A stretch of DNA of 64,000 bases, taken from Dipteris shenzhenensis. Taxonomy: Eukaryota > Polypodiophyta > Polypodiopsida > Gleicheniales. Made by a program: the position numbers and the translations under genes. Shown here piece after piece: positions 13,370 to 24,318 of this stretch. A model generated the notes under the pieces. It saw only the letters and a list, made by a program, of their open reading frames with translations. It did no database searches and was not told the origin of the DNA. The first letter of the stretch is position 1. Each line of letters opens with the position of its first letter. The stretch is from assembly GCA_047967505.1 (NCBI GenBank), contig CM106538.1; one strand, given 5' to 3'.

Positions 13370-15365
13370 TGGCGTCTACCATTTGGGAATATTTGAATGG
13401 GGCACGAGATTCTACAGGCATAAGGGAGGATCTATGCACCATAGGGAGGATGTGTGATTAAGCTTGGCCACAAGAGAGGCCAAATGCACGTGTCTTTTTA
13501 CCTCGTGCACCGTGGAGGTTATCAAAGCTAGAGATGGTGGCGGTGAAGCGAGCTATCACTACAGTTGGTACTCCCACTAGATGCATGAGGTGTTTGAAGG
13601 GGGCCTTCACAAAGAGCAAGAAAAGAGGTGTAAAGCAATTATATGGCTTGAAATCTCATGATTGGCACAAGATGCTCTAGGTAAGTATTTTATGTGCATA
13701 AAGTCTTTTTCCGATTGGCATAAGATGCTCTAGGTAAGTATTTTATGTGCATAAAGTCTTTTTCCTTCCAAATTTGTGAGTGAATTAGAAGCAACTAATC
13801 AACCATTCCTCATGTGTTCAGTTCATACTACCTACTAGCATTTCTCGCAGTGCATCGAAGGATGTGAAGGATTGTATTTACAAGATGGGTGAGCTTGTGA
13901 GGTACTTTAGAGGATGCAAGGTGTTCATATTGCTAATATTGCATACTTTTTCCTTTCTAGGTATGTGAGCTCAAAGGAAATAGATCCCACCACGCTTGAG
14001 AATGCGTGAGTTATGTCAGTGGAGGTAGTTTGTTTAGTAGAGGAGACATTTCCATGTTTTATTCTCACAAGCCAACTACATCTCATAGTGCATTTGGTGG
14101 ATGAGATTGCTATATGTAGTACTATACATGCACGATGGTTGTTCTTCCTCGAGCGCTTCATGAAGACCTTGAAGGGTTTCGTGAGACAAAATGCAAGACC
14201 TGAACATAGCATGGCTGAGGGTTGGTTGGTACAAGAGTCACTTGTATATATTTCTGAGTTTCTTGTTGATGTGGATAGCTCTCTCCCTAAGGGTGACCTC
14301 TATTGTGCCTCAAGGGAAAGGACGCATCAAAGCAATAGACACGGAGTTGCTTAATAATATGAACCTCTATTGCATGCTTAATAGTGATGTGATGAAAAGA
14401 TGGGTGACAAGATACGAGGATGCAAAGGCAAGAAGACAAGGAGAAAGGGCCCTCTTTCGTCCACACCATGGATCTCATGTGCCATACCCTCAGCATCTAA
14501 GAGCACTTCCAAAGGATATTCATGTGGATTGACTACTTGACGAAATGGAGAGAGCAAAGAGAGACAAGGGGATGCATATCACAATGGAAGAATGGGAGTA
14601 TGCTAGGGGATGCATGAGCAAGGTGAGTATATAGAATGTTATGCATAAGTTAGGAGCTTTCAACAATGTAGATTGCTTATTTAATATATTTTTTCTTGGT
14701 GTAGTGTACTATGTTCAATGCTATATGGTGTGAGGGCAACCATTTTTGAACACAATGGATTGATGATAAGAGAAACACACAAGATTTTGGCGTCATTGCT
14801 AGCTTTGAGGGAGCCAATGGAGCCATGGATGATTATTGTGGCATAATCCAAGATATTATTAAGCTTGACTTTCGACGCTTCTTTGTGTATGTTTTGGATG
14901 TAAATTGGTTTAAGGACGTGGTGGAAAGAGGCCCTAATGCAACAATCAAATGCCATGCAAGTGGCTTTGTTACTATTGACTCCACAAAGTTTTGGCAAAG
15001 TAAGAAGGACACACTAGGACTACCGCAACATGTGAACAGGTATTATACACACATATAAGAATAATGATCATTTTTAAATATTTGATACCTTTGATGCAAG
15101 GAAAATAACATGATTGTATTTGTGTTTCAATTAGGTTGTCTGTTAACCAATGGTGGATAATAATAGGTGGTGGCATGTCATACCTATTACACCATGTTCC
15201 AAAGTGATGTATAGTACATTTACTAATATGGAGTGTATGGAGGACGATCATGGCCATGGAGGTGATGATGATGGTGATATGAGAGAGGAGGATGATCATC
15301 AGATAGATTTTCAAGTAGATAGTTTAGCAAGGGTTGATCTCATTGAGGATGAGATTGAATCGTAG
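13370..15365 (+). pseudogene. CACTA-1 transposase remnant (Tnp2-like)
   Basis: Only the C-terminal half of a Tnp2 transposase remains. 13380-13680 is the tail of the Transposase_21 region, ending in HDWHKML where CACTA-2 has HDWHKVL. Two exons follow (13822-13902 and from 13961). DUF4218 spans 14013-14270 (ARWLFFLERFMKTLKGFVRQ and AEGWLVQESLVYISEF). DUF4216 spans about 14825-15058 (GFVTIDSTKFW). An acidic tail at 15150-15365 (EDDHGHGGDDDGD) matches the tail of CACTA-2. Splice sites fall at the same places as in CACTA-2. Stops and frameshifts occur throughout, and the catalytic N-terminal half is absent. Confidence 0.8.
13660..13765 (+). repeat. 53-bp tandem duplication across a splice donor
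   Basis: The last codons of a transposase exon, its donor (ctctag then gtaagt) and the start of the intron are duplicated in tandem with a period of 53 bp, giving two successive donors. One or two differences separate the units. Confidence 0.85.
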
Positions 15366-15591
15366 CCCATCATTGATATTGGCAAAACTATATTACATAT
15401 TGTCTCATTCTCCTCACCTCACTTTATTTTTTTATATGTGAGTTTGCCAAAAAGCATCGATATTTTTGTTTAAATTATGTGCTTTGGTAATCATGGGCAA
15501 TGTTAGGAAAGCAGTGATGTATATTTATAAGCCTGCACCAAAATTTCATTTTTTGTATTCTCTATTTTGCATCTAAATCCGCGTCTAATTC

Positions 15592-15720
15592 ATAGTGCAG
15601 ACGTGCTAATAGACGCACAAATAGATGCGCTATTAGACGCACTATTAGACGCGCTTGTATTTTTGCTATTCGAGTAGCACTTATAGACGCGCCCGCTATT
15701 TTGCGCATCTATCAAGAACG
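15592..15720. repeat. CACTA-1 right subterminal repeats
   Basis: Repeated atagacgc, attagacgc and agatgcgc words in both orientations, matching the left cluster at 12000-12230 and marking the other edge of CACTA-1. Confidence 0.75.
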
Positions 15721-15744
15721 TCTATAGTTGCTTTGTCTTGTTGT

Positions 15745-15919
15745 GTTAGGGTGGCAAAAGTGGAAGTGCAACTTCCGCAACCAAGTCTTTACAGGATCGG
15801 CCATGAGGATAAGAAAACATCTGATTGGCGATGAAAATAAATTAATAAAGAGATGTGAGGGGCCAAATGTCGAATCCATTGCTGGCATCCTACAAGGCAT
15901 TAACAATGCAAAAAGTTGA
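15745..15919 (+). pseudogene. hAT BED-like zinc-finger fragment
   Basis: The translation contains KWKCNFRNQVFTGSAMRIRK followed by HLIG and a C about ten residues later. It is the same block as at 16640-16760 (KWRCNICHEEYTGSGT), the BED-type finger of DUF659 hAT transposases. The second cysteine of the C-x2-C pair is arginine here, so the finger is dead. It starts right at the edge of CACTA-1 and has no transposase body of its own before the next hAT copy. Confidence 0.6.
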
Positions 15920-15959
15920 ATCACTTGTGTATGAGTTGAATATGTAAATGAGTGAACAT

Positions 15960-16560
15960 TTACTATGTGCAACTATTGTAATGAAATTTAACAATGATTT
16001 AGACCATGGATGTTCTTAATTGATCAATTGCTGGTTCCTTGCGCATTTATTTGAGTCTTGATGTTTTAGATTGCTTGTAGCATGAATGAATGCATTTAGA
16101 TCCTTTGAATAATTGTGTTGAAGAATTAAGATTGAAAAAGTAGAAGGCGAGAGAGAGAAACCCACAATCTGCCACATGCATGTAAGCAATGCTAGCTATT
16201 GTACTAGCATGTGTGAAATACTGACTTTCGTGTACAGAGCATGATGATACGAAAGATCATAGTGTAGATAGATGCTTACTCGAGAAAGAGTGAGATGTGG
16301 AAAAAGGAAATATGCCATCCTACGCATAGGTCCCTAGGCAGATTACCACGTCTATAACCATCCAATTATGTTAGGAGGGGGCAAGACGATTGGATGGTTG
16401 CTCCATCTCAAGGTCTGGCGCACTTACTGACCGTTGGCGGAATAAGAATGAGGGAAATGATTTCTCCATGCAACACACACTTGGGAAATAAAAGTTTAAG
16501 ATTAGAGAAATGTTTTTATACATTGCAATTGACAATTTTGCACATTATTGATCTATTGAA
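15960..16560. other. Spacer between hAT fragments
   Basis: AT-rich with no recognised gene. It may be the leader or an intron of the downstream hAT gene, or a filled breakpoint. No terminal inverted repeat identified. Confidence 0.4.
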
Positions 16561-16580
16561 ATGTGCATACAAAGTCCGTG

Positions 16581-18690
16581 AGCATGGCTCTAGAGAAACA
16601 AGGCCGAAACCTTGCCAAAGCCCAAGACTATGTTACGCTCATAACTGCCACAAAGTGGAGATGTAATATTTGCCATGAAGAGTACACAGGTTCAGGAACT
16701 CGTATGCACAAACATTTCCTAGGCGACCCTGAAAGACAAATTGGAAAGTGTAAGGGTCTGGGAGTGGAAAGGGTGATTGCCATCTTGGGTCATCAGACAG
16801 TCGGCAATGCAAACACGATTGTTGATGAAATAGTTGCACGTCACCATTCTCAACTTATAATTGAAGAGAGAACTATGGGTCTTGAAACCCTAGGCAATCA
16901 ATTAGCGACTATGGAAAGTTGTTTGCAAAGTGCAACTACACATAGTAGTGGTGCTAGATCCCTTGCATAGTCGGCAAGCTACTCGAATGTGCAGATGGAA
17001 AGAGGACAATGGAGTAATGTGCCTCATTCGAATGCCCGTGCACATGTGCAGCAATAATCCCTCAAAGCTTCCTTCAAAGCACAACATATCGAGAAAGCAC
17101 AACAAGATGTGTTTGAAGCTATACATCACACGGGATATCCGTTGAGCATGGTGCAAAGCCCATATTCGAAAAGATCCATGGCTTCTATCGCTAAAGCTGG
17201 CCCGAGTTTTACAATGCCTAGTTATGATGCTGTTCGTAACAGCATGTTGGATGCTTACTATAGTAGGATGAAGGAGGAGATGCAACAAGTGGTTTATGAT
17301 GAATTGAGAAAACTGCTTGCACCATCATATAAGATGGATGGAAGAATGTTAGCAAGTAGACCTTGATTACATCATGGTTGTGATGTTCAAAGGGGAGGCT
17401 TTTTGATAGTCAATTGATACAAGCAGTGAGGCTAAGAAGGGAGAATTCATTGCAGAGCAGTTAAGTAGATGTATTGAAGATATTGGTCTTGACAATATTA
17501 TTCAACTGATTACTGATAATGCCAAGAATTGTCGAAAGTTTGGGAAAATTATAAATTGTAGATATGGACATATTTGGGCATTGCCATGCTCGTGCCATTG
17601 TCTAGATTTAGTCTTGGAGGATTGTTACAAAACTTTTGACACAAACTTCTTCAAAGTTCTTGTGGATGAGGCACAAAAGGTCATGTTGTACTTTCTTAAC
17701 CATGAGCAATTACTAAAGTAGGCATATTTAGGAATCATTAGCCTGCGAGTCACCTGCTAGAGCTTCTAAAGCCAGGTGAAACACACTTTGGCACAAACTA
17801 TATAATGATGGAGTGATTTATAAAGCAGCATTCCCTTGTAATGGAGACACTATTTAGCACAGAAGCGACAGAGTGGATAGCTGAGGCACACTCAAAAAAA
17901 TCTTGTAAGGAATTTGGAGACCTAAAGGCATTGGTTAATAACCCGACATTTTGGAAGAGGGTATCCGATGCAGTGGAAGCTATGAAGCCAATTTGGTTTG
18001 CAATCCGTAGGTTGGATGTGAAAGGGCCAAGCATGGGAAGTGCTTATATAGCATGGTGGATTGTTGAGAGGGATGTTTTGAAGGAAGATGCGAGGCCCAA
18101 CGAAGGTGGGTATAGCTTGACTAAATGAACTGCATTGCAAAAGATGGTGCGAAAATGATGGAATCAAGATCACAAGTCTTTGCACTATGCTGCCCATAGA
18201 TTAGATCCGCAATGGTGGGAATACCGCATAGAGACTGATATTCAGATAATGCAGTCATGGCATGATCTTCTTGGATGTTTCTTTGAGGATAGGATAGAGT
18301 ATGCCTCTGATGTTAGGGAACTGTCTGAAAATTTTCAAATAGAGAAGGATTGCTTGCCTATCCAAGAATCAAAGAACTAGCAAAAGACATGCTGGCATGG
18401 AGATGGTGGGAAGAGTGTGGAGCATCCACGCCTCTGTGCAAGCCTTGGCCATGAAGGTGTTGTCGCAACCTTATAGCAACTCCTCTAGCGAATGCAACTC
18501 AAGTAACTATAAGTTCGTGCATTCGGTCACAAAAAAGCACTTGACATCGAAAAGATCAGAAAAGCTAGTTTACCTCTATGTGAACGGTAGAGCTTTGGAT
18601 GATGTGAAAGGGGTATGCAGTGATGGTGATATGCCAAAGTGGGTACATATTGATCTTCCATGCCCTTGCATGATGCCCCTATATTGACTC
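16581..18690 (+). pseudogene. hAT transposase remnant (BED, DUF659, hAT_C)
   Basis: Domains in order on plus. BED-like finger at 16640-16760 (KWRCNICHEEYTGSGTRMHK, with C-x2-C and a later H and C). DUF659 start at 17109-17366 (GPSFTMPSYDAVRNSM). The transposase core at 17485-17719 is one open stretch containing LITDNAKNCRKFG and ALPCSCHCLDLVLED, matching the TDNA..N and PC..HCLDL..ED signatures of the family. The segment with KPGETHFGTNYIMME is at about 17775, and 17841-18128 continues the core. Near 18510-18600, FVHSVTKKHLTSKRSEKLVY fits the hAT C-terminal dimerisation region. Stops and frameshifts separate the blocks, so it cannot give a full protein. The family moves DNA by cut and paste with 8-bp target duplications; I could not find the element ends. 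Confidence 0.85.
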
Positions 18691-19640
18691 ACCCTGAGCC
18701 GAATTCTAGTGACTCAGAATAAGAGATGTTGGTTATATATGGTAAGTGTTGCAATTGCAATTCTTTTAACATGCAATTCTTTTGAAATGCAATTTAAAAT
18801 GCCACTTAAAATGCAATTTATTTAATATGTAAAGTATTTGATATGTAGTTTAATTTGATATGAAACTATTTGTGAAAGATTTATAATTTCAATGACACAG
18901 CTTATCTATGATAGTTTTCAAACATGCCAATTTTGACATCAACATAATAACGACTTGTTATCATATTATAAAAGAGCACATTGTACATGATAGTGATTGA
19001 CAATTGTAGAGTTTGATCATAGTTTACATTTCAAGCCACAATCGTCACTATAAGAAAAGTATACATGTGCTTAGTTTTCAAAATTTATAGTTACAGATTA
19101 AGTGGCCAAAAAATTATACTGAGAAGCTCATTTTTCAAAAATTGTGAGCATCAAAAGATTGCTGGTGCATGTCAGGTCCATATCCTATTGCTAATTTTGT
19201 GGTCGGCATGAACAATTGCATCGTGTGCAATTGTTCAACAAAACAATGAATAAACCGCACAACACCACCAACACCAAGGTGGACAAGATAGAGAGCCGAA
19301 TGATCATCATGGTGGATAGATTTGTGGAGGTTTGAAGAAAAACAATAAATATTAATTGTGGAGGTCTGAAGAAAAACAAGCATTAAAATTGCACATCATT
19401 TATTAAGTATTTCAAAATAATTAAAATACACCTCTAAAGAAAATTGATTTAAATAAACCAACATCAAAATCGCACATCATTTAAGTATTTCAAGACAATT
19501 AAAAGATGCCCTTAAGGATAACCGATTTGAAAAAACCTAGCACTCGTGCAACATTTACTTAAATATTTCAAAATAATTAAAAAGACATGCAAAAAGAATA
19601 TTTCACGACAAAATAAATTTAAAACATGCTAGGAGGGTAG
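18690..19640. other. AT-rich spacer
   Basis: No gene. 18750-18850 repeats the words atgcaattcttt and atgcaattta several times, and a tandem repeat of about 80 bp lies at 19378-19620. Confidence 0.5.
19378..19620. repeat. About 80-bp tandem repeat, three diverged copies
   Basis: Units start near 19381, 19462 and 19541. They share the order: gcacatcattt or similar, agtatttcaaaataattaaa, then an A-rich end. Divergence between units is substantial, so the array is old. Confidence 0.7.
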
Positions 19641-19679
19641 CTATCGCATTAACTCCATTAACAAAATTGATATGTCTTT

Positions 19680-20952
19680 ACGAGGCAGTACAATATACGA
19701 GATCATAATCTTCTCAGCCGAGGATCGGCTGAAAATGTTGCTCCAACGCCAAGAACATCGTACAATTGCTTGGCTTGGGGAGCATTACAAGTTGGGTAGG
19801 CACTCCTGACTTTCAACATATTTGCCAGGCAAACAAGTGAAACCGACGATGACATGATAGTGCATAATATCCGATCGTCATATCAAAACGATCTTGGCAT
19901 ATTGGACATAAAGGCCCATCATCCATAAAAGTGATACGTGAGACGAAAGGGTGGATCTGGCTGCCAGGCCCATGAAGTTTGGATCCAAGTTGTGAACACG
20001 GCCACCATCTTCAATGTGTTGGAGGGCGGCTTGTGCATCTCGTGCTTACTGAGAATACACAGTGGAGATGAGGCATTGCTCCTCATAGGTAGTTTTGAGG
20101 TCTTACCTTTGGCCAGCTTGTTGGAGAATGGCATTTAGGTGACTGACTTCAGGTTGTAGGAGCTCGTTCGCTCATCACCCGCCGATATGTCATGTACTAT
20201 GATGCTCAAAAAGGTGAGATCTTCTCGTGCAGCACTTTGCATTCTAGCTTGTGAACCCTCAACATGTGGGCCCTCTACACCTTCATCTTTTGTGACTTCA
20301 TGCATGTTAGAACTCGTTATGAAAACTACACAAAGCACACAATATGGGTAATGAGTACCCTCTATATGATATAACAACTACAATAATGGACATGTAACAA
20401 AATGGCATGTACTTCACTTACCTAAAGTCAGGCTTCCCACATTAGTAGGCAGTGTTGCAACGATGGGAACAACGATGACTTGTGGTTGCATTGGCCTTTT
20501 GCCCCGTGTCCTAGGTTTGCCAGCAAAATCTACAGGCACGTCCAACACAAACTTTGCATATAACATCTTTGCAAAGTAAAGTGGCATGGCCCTGCTATGA
20601 GGCTTCTTAGACTTGATCATGCAATGAATATAGTACGGATTATCGCTCATAGCAGGGTGGTGGCAATTCTTGATGGGCCACCATCCATGTGCGGCATCGA
20701 CGCAATCCCATACCGCTACAATGTCATTGTTGCAGACCATTGCATTGATGCGGTTGTATTTCTAACCATTTGGATCATGAAAAATGTTTCCATTGGCAAT
20801 TGCACATGCCTCATCTCTTCTTGTCAGTAGGAGGGTAGCATTAGCCCTCCATTAGCCACATCCATCATGTGCTTCATGGATTGCTTTCCCCTCGTGCTTA
20901 GATCTTGAGATGCGTATGTAGCTTGTGTTGAACGTTGCAATGCAGATGCCAT
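19680..20952 (-). pseudogene. Decayed gene with C-terminal RING-like finger
   Basis: A possible start at 20952 reads MASALQRSTQATYASQ and runs to a stop after 40 codons. 20740-20414 is open for 108 codons, in another frame, and ends near a GTAAGT donor; I do not recognise this domain. 20377-20135 is acidic. At 19908-19765 the minus strand reads CPICQDRFDMTIGYYALSCH, then RFHL, a one-base frameshift, and CLANMLK..YPTCNAP. This is a RING-type (C3H2C3) arrangement in which one ligand histidine is arginine and one ligand cysteine is tyrosine. If intact it would have been a RING E3 ubiquitin ligase-like protein. Joining the pieces into one gene is inference, and it is clearly non-functional now. 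Confidence 0.5.
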
Positions 20953-21285
20953 GGTGACTCGTGAGTGAGGGAGCAAGAGAAGATCTAACAACCATGTGAG
21001 ATCGAGTGAGCGACTTGTTATTGAAACATTTAATTATAACATAATTATGCCAACCATACCATATAAGAATTTATCTAGCTAATAGAATTATGGATTGACC
21101 ATGATCGATTAAATTGTACGAATAAAAATGGCAAACTTTGACAAATTGTCACATTTTTAAACCCACATTAACATTTTTCTAAGACATTAAACTTTGGCAA
21201 TCATAGTGCATGCGAGTGTGATCATACATGTCAATCTCAAAGCAGACGTAGTTTTTATTCTACATGTCTTCATTTCCTCAATGGG
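20953..21285. other. Gap between the RING-like and kinase-like relics
   Basis: AT-rich, with no motif or open frame of note. It separates two relics on the same strand and could be an intergenic region or a lost intron. Confidence 0.4.
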
Positions 21286-22730
21286 TCACATTGCCACATC
21301 CTCGTTTACATTGAAACTATGCAGTTTTGTTAAAATTACTCCCATGGAAGGTTGCTCCTTTGGATCAATCTTGCAAAGCACGTTCCCACAATCAACCAAG
21401 AGCTTGATTGCAACATCTCCCTTCACAGAGTTGTCATTGAGAGTGTCTACAACATCTATGAGAAAGTTGGCAATTTGCCAAAATAGCCATCCAATGGCAA
21501 AGCAATCTGATTCAAGTGCCCATGCGCCCTTCAAATTTGCTCGGGTAGTAGTACTAGCATATAATTCCGATGCTAACCATGGAAATGCCTTGGGAGGAGA
21601 AAAAGTTAGGTCTTGTGGATATCGATTTTCAGTCCAGTGGAGCCTTCTTCCCCAATCAATAATCCCCACTCAAATAGACATGTCATCTGTCATGAAGTCC
21701 AGCATGTAGTTGGCTGCTTGCAGATCGGTGTGCACATATCTTTGTTCATGAACTGCTTTCGAACCACTAGCAATAGTAGCAACAATGGACAATGCATGAT
21801 GACAAAATAACCTTGCTCACAACCTAGTGAGTGGAGATTTCTAGTCAAAACGAGGTCCTTCTCTCGGATGTGTGGTGTTAACCCATTGCACATATGTCCC
21901 ACATCGCTATGGGAGACACATCAGCATATCATGCACACTTCCACCATTAAAAAAGGGAGTGACAACCTATAACTCTTGGGTGTGTGAGTACCCCAATACT
22001 TGATAGATAGCTCTATGGACAATTGTCATCGCTAGCTCATTCTTTAGTGCCAGATGAGCATAGGCATTTTCTCTATTATTCCCTTGCCAGCATACCACTC
22101 TCTTGGCCTAAGACCGTCCCCCCACAATTTGTATCCTGAATACCTTCCCTTCTCCATTTCCCACCGGTTCATGCAAGGTCAATGCTTGCAATGGAAAGTG
22201 TACTGTGTGGGAGCACATGTCGACAAATGCAGTACATAGTTCTATCTGTGCTCTCCCTTCAACTTAGCATGGGTCGACATTTTCTTCTAGACCACTAGCC
22301 ATCTTGGTCATATGGACCACGGCACTGGCTGTTGCCTTTCCGATGGACCCTTTCTCCTTCTAGTTTTCTCTAAATTTAGGTATTTGCGACACCTTACATT
22401 CAGTTGTCTAGAGTGCAAGCTTCACCTCTCCATTGTCAAGCAAGGCTACATTGCTCACCTTCTCGTATAATCCTTATTTCCTACTGGATCTCCAAACACT
22501 CAAGGGATAAATTGATCAAGTATCACTTTCACGTCCGATTGTGTCATTCGACCATGACCAGTCCAGCTCGCGTAAAGACGATCAAGTATTTGAGATATCA
22601 TTTGATCACATAGAAATTTTGAGCTTGCATGGGTTTGGAATTCTCTGTCACTCAATCCTATCAAGTGCTCGATCATTGTCTTATGGGAAAGAATCTGAAT
22701 CTCAGTCTTTAATTGCTCTTGCGTTGCCAT
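21286..22730 (-). pseudogene. Decayed protein-kinase-like gene
   Basis: A plausible start at 22730 reads MATQEQLKTEIQILSHKT for 76 codons. The kinase C-lobe is clear further on. The catalytic loop VHTDLQAANYML (about 21734-21700) keeps the catalytic Asp and the metal-binding Asn, with HTD in place of HRD. IIDWG (about 21665-21651) replaces DFG. SDCFAIGWLFWQI matches the F-helix (SD...G) and DPKEQPSMGVILTKL the end of the lobe. The hinge-like GYFVIMHCP lies in another frame, and a stop sits just before IIDWG, so at least one frameshift and one nonsense change have killed it. The HxDLxxxN and DWG pattern resembles plant HTD-type or atypical kinases; the subfamily is unknown. It lies on the same strand as, and upstream of, the RING-like relic. 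Confidence 0.6.
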
Positions 22731-22739
22731 TAGAGATGG

Positions 22740-23367
22740 CTGTGTAGACAGTGTAGTGATCTAGTCATGCAACAATCATTTTGTAAGTGCTCACCACTCA
22801 AACTTCAAAATAAAGAACATTCAAATTACACATGCAAAATAAAGAACATTCAATTTAATACACAATGCGGGTGTAAACTAAATTTCACTCAAAACCAACA
22901 TATGAGTGAACATCAATCTATCAAGTAGTGGAGGTAAGAACAAAAAACATATAACATCATCACATAACTAAGATGATCTAGATCAGCTTTGCCAACAGAA
23001 AACATATAACAGCATCACATAACCAAGATGATCTAGATCGGCGGGCAAAAGCGGGCCATCATCTGCATAAAACTTAGCTCTACTGACACCTATGTACATA
23101 AATATATATGATATATAAGAAGATAGAAGTGGGGGGAACCGACTAGTAGATGCAAGCCATCACCTAGCTTCGATCTTTACTATTATCCACATTAGTCGAG
23201 GTGAGGTGAATATGATCGGTTGAAGTGGATCATCTCTTGGCCTAACTACGACATAAATGTAAACATCTCTCCCTCTCTCTCTTTTACTCTCCCCCTCTCT
23301 ATTTTCCTCTCTCCCTTTTACTCTTCCTCTCTTTTCTCTCTCTCTTTTACTCTCCCTCCCTCTCTCT

Positions 23368-23435
<68 letters not shown>

Positions 23436-23953
23436 ATCCCTCTCTTTACCTCTCGCAAACAGCCTACTGATAGTCAACCAGGCGAGGTGAATCCGACCGA
23501 CCAAGGTGGGTCATCACCTGGCCCAACTGACCGACTCTAAAAGCTCCAGAATCTCACAAAAAGGCAAAAAGTAGAAGCTGTGGTGGGAAAGCGATAGGTT
23601 TGGTAGGGCGGTAATGGCGGGAGCGGGGTCCTTTTATAGGATTTATCACAAACACCATTGGTAAGCTTCTTGTACCGTGTGGTATCTCAACATACAAGGT
23701 TTCTTATCCTTCCCAATTGGATGATCCAAGATGTCACACATGTCGATTGGACACGTACCACGCGGTATAGGCAGGTTACTGGCAGTGTTGACTGGTGCCC
23801 TAATAAATACCGCGGGTATAGACGAGGGACCATGCGGGGCAATTGATACTGCTTGGTATGGCTAGCTACTGCCCACGCGGTGGTCTTTCGATCGACAGAT
23901 GGTACAAAGAACCACATTTTTTTGCATTTAGGGCATTAGGATGCAATCTTTAG
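22740..23953. other. Spacer before Copia-1
   Basis: No gene. It holds two short tandem duplications (about 22785-22850 with aaataaagaacattcaa, and about 22944-23040 with catcacataac..aagatgatctagatc) and a CT-rich block at 23262-23432 that creates long spurious frames. Its last five bases, tttag, are the Copia-1 target site. Confidence 0.6.
23195..23530. repeat. CT-rich block flanked by direct repeats
   Basis: A pyrimidine-rich stretch of about 170 bp (23262-23432), ending in a pure (TC)n run of about 56 nt, is flanked by diverged direct repeats of about 50 bp: gaggtgaggtgaatatgatc at about 23198 and caggcgaggtgaatccgacc at about 23480, each followed by ggatcatc- or gggtcatc-type sequence and a ggccyaac word. 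Confidence 0.7.
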
Positions 23954-24305
23954 TGTTGAGATATCGAGCTTCACTCATGATATGCCAGGGTGACTATTGT
24001 GCATTTATGTCACCAACTTGTTAGCTACAGATGCAGTTAGTACACTGCCCATGAATAATAGCTAGATGACAGCTATCCTTATGTACTCTAGTTTGTGGCT
24101 CAGTTAGTATGCCACCTTAGTTAGCTGAGTTTGGTTTGAGACCCACATATAGGGTTCTTCTATTTCTTTGTACTAGAGTTCTTTTGGCTTTCACAACTAA
24201 GAAGAGAAAAATTGTTTTCAGCCTCCACCTTTGTGTGTATTCCCCCATTGTGTATGTGACAAAGCTGCAAGTGAGACTCCTTCCTTCTCTCCCACTATCT
24301 TCACA
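23954..24305 (+). repeat. Copia-1 5' LTR
   Basis: Begins TGTTGAGATATCGAGC and ends CTATCTTCACA, with the standard TG..CA ends. It directly precedes the primer-binding site, and its ends and interior match 29601-29949. Confidence 0.95.
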
Positions 24306-24318
24306 TGGTATCAGAGCC
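24306..24318 (+). other. Copia-1 primer-binding site
   Basis: TGGTATCAGAGCC directly after the 5' LTR is complementary to the 3' end of plant initiator Met-tRNA, the usual Copia primer. Confidence 0.93.

Larger units (their letters stand above)
11985..15735 (+). mobile_element. CACTA (En/Spm) transposon, CACTA-1, degenerate
   Basis: Clusters of short repeats with atagacgc and atagatgc cores lie at both edges (12000-12230 and 15592-15720) and bracket a decayed Transposase_21/DUF4218/DUF4216 gene on plus. This is the layout of CACTA elements, whose transposase binds subterminal repeats. The left edge aactacaaaccc near 11986 may be a mutated CACTACAA terminus; no matching right terminus or 3-bp target duplication was found, so both boundaries are approximate. 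The subterminal motif differs from that of CACTA-2, so it is a separate family. Confidence 0.75.

Noticed and set aside
23160-23540. Arg/Glu-rich frame on minus and Ser/Leu-rich frame on plus
   Set aside because: Translation of the CT-rich simple-sequence block.
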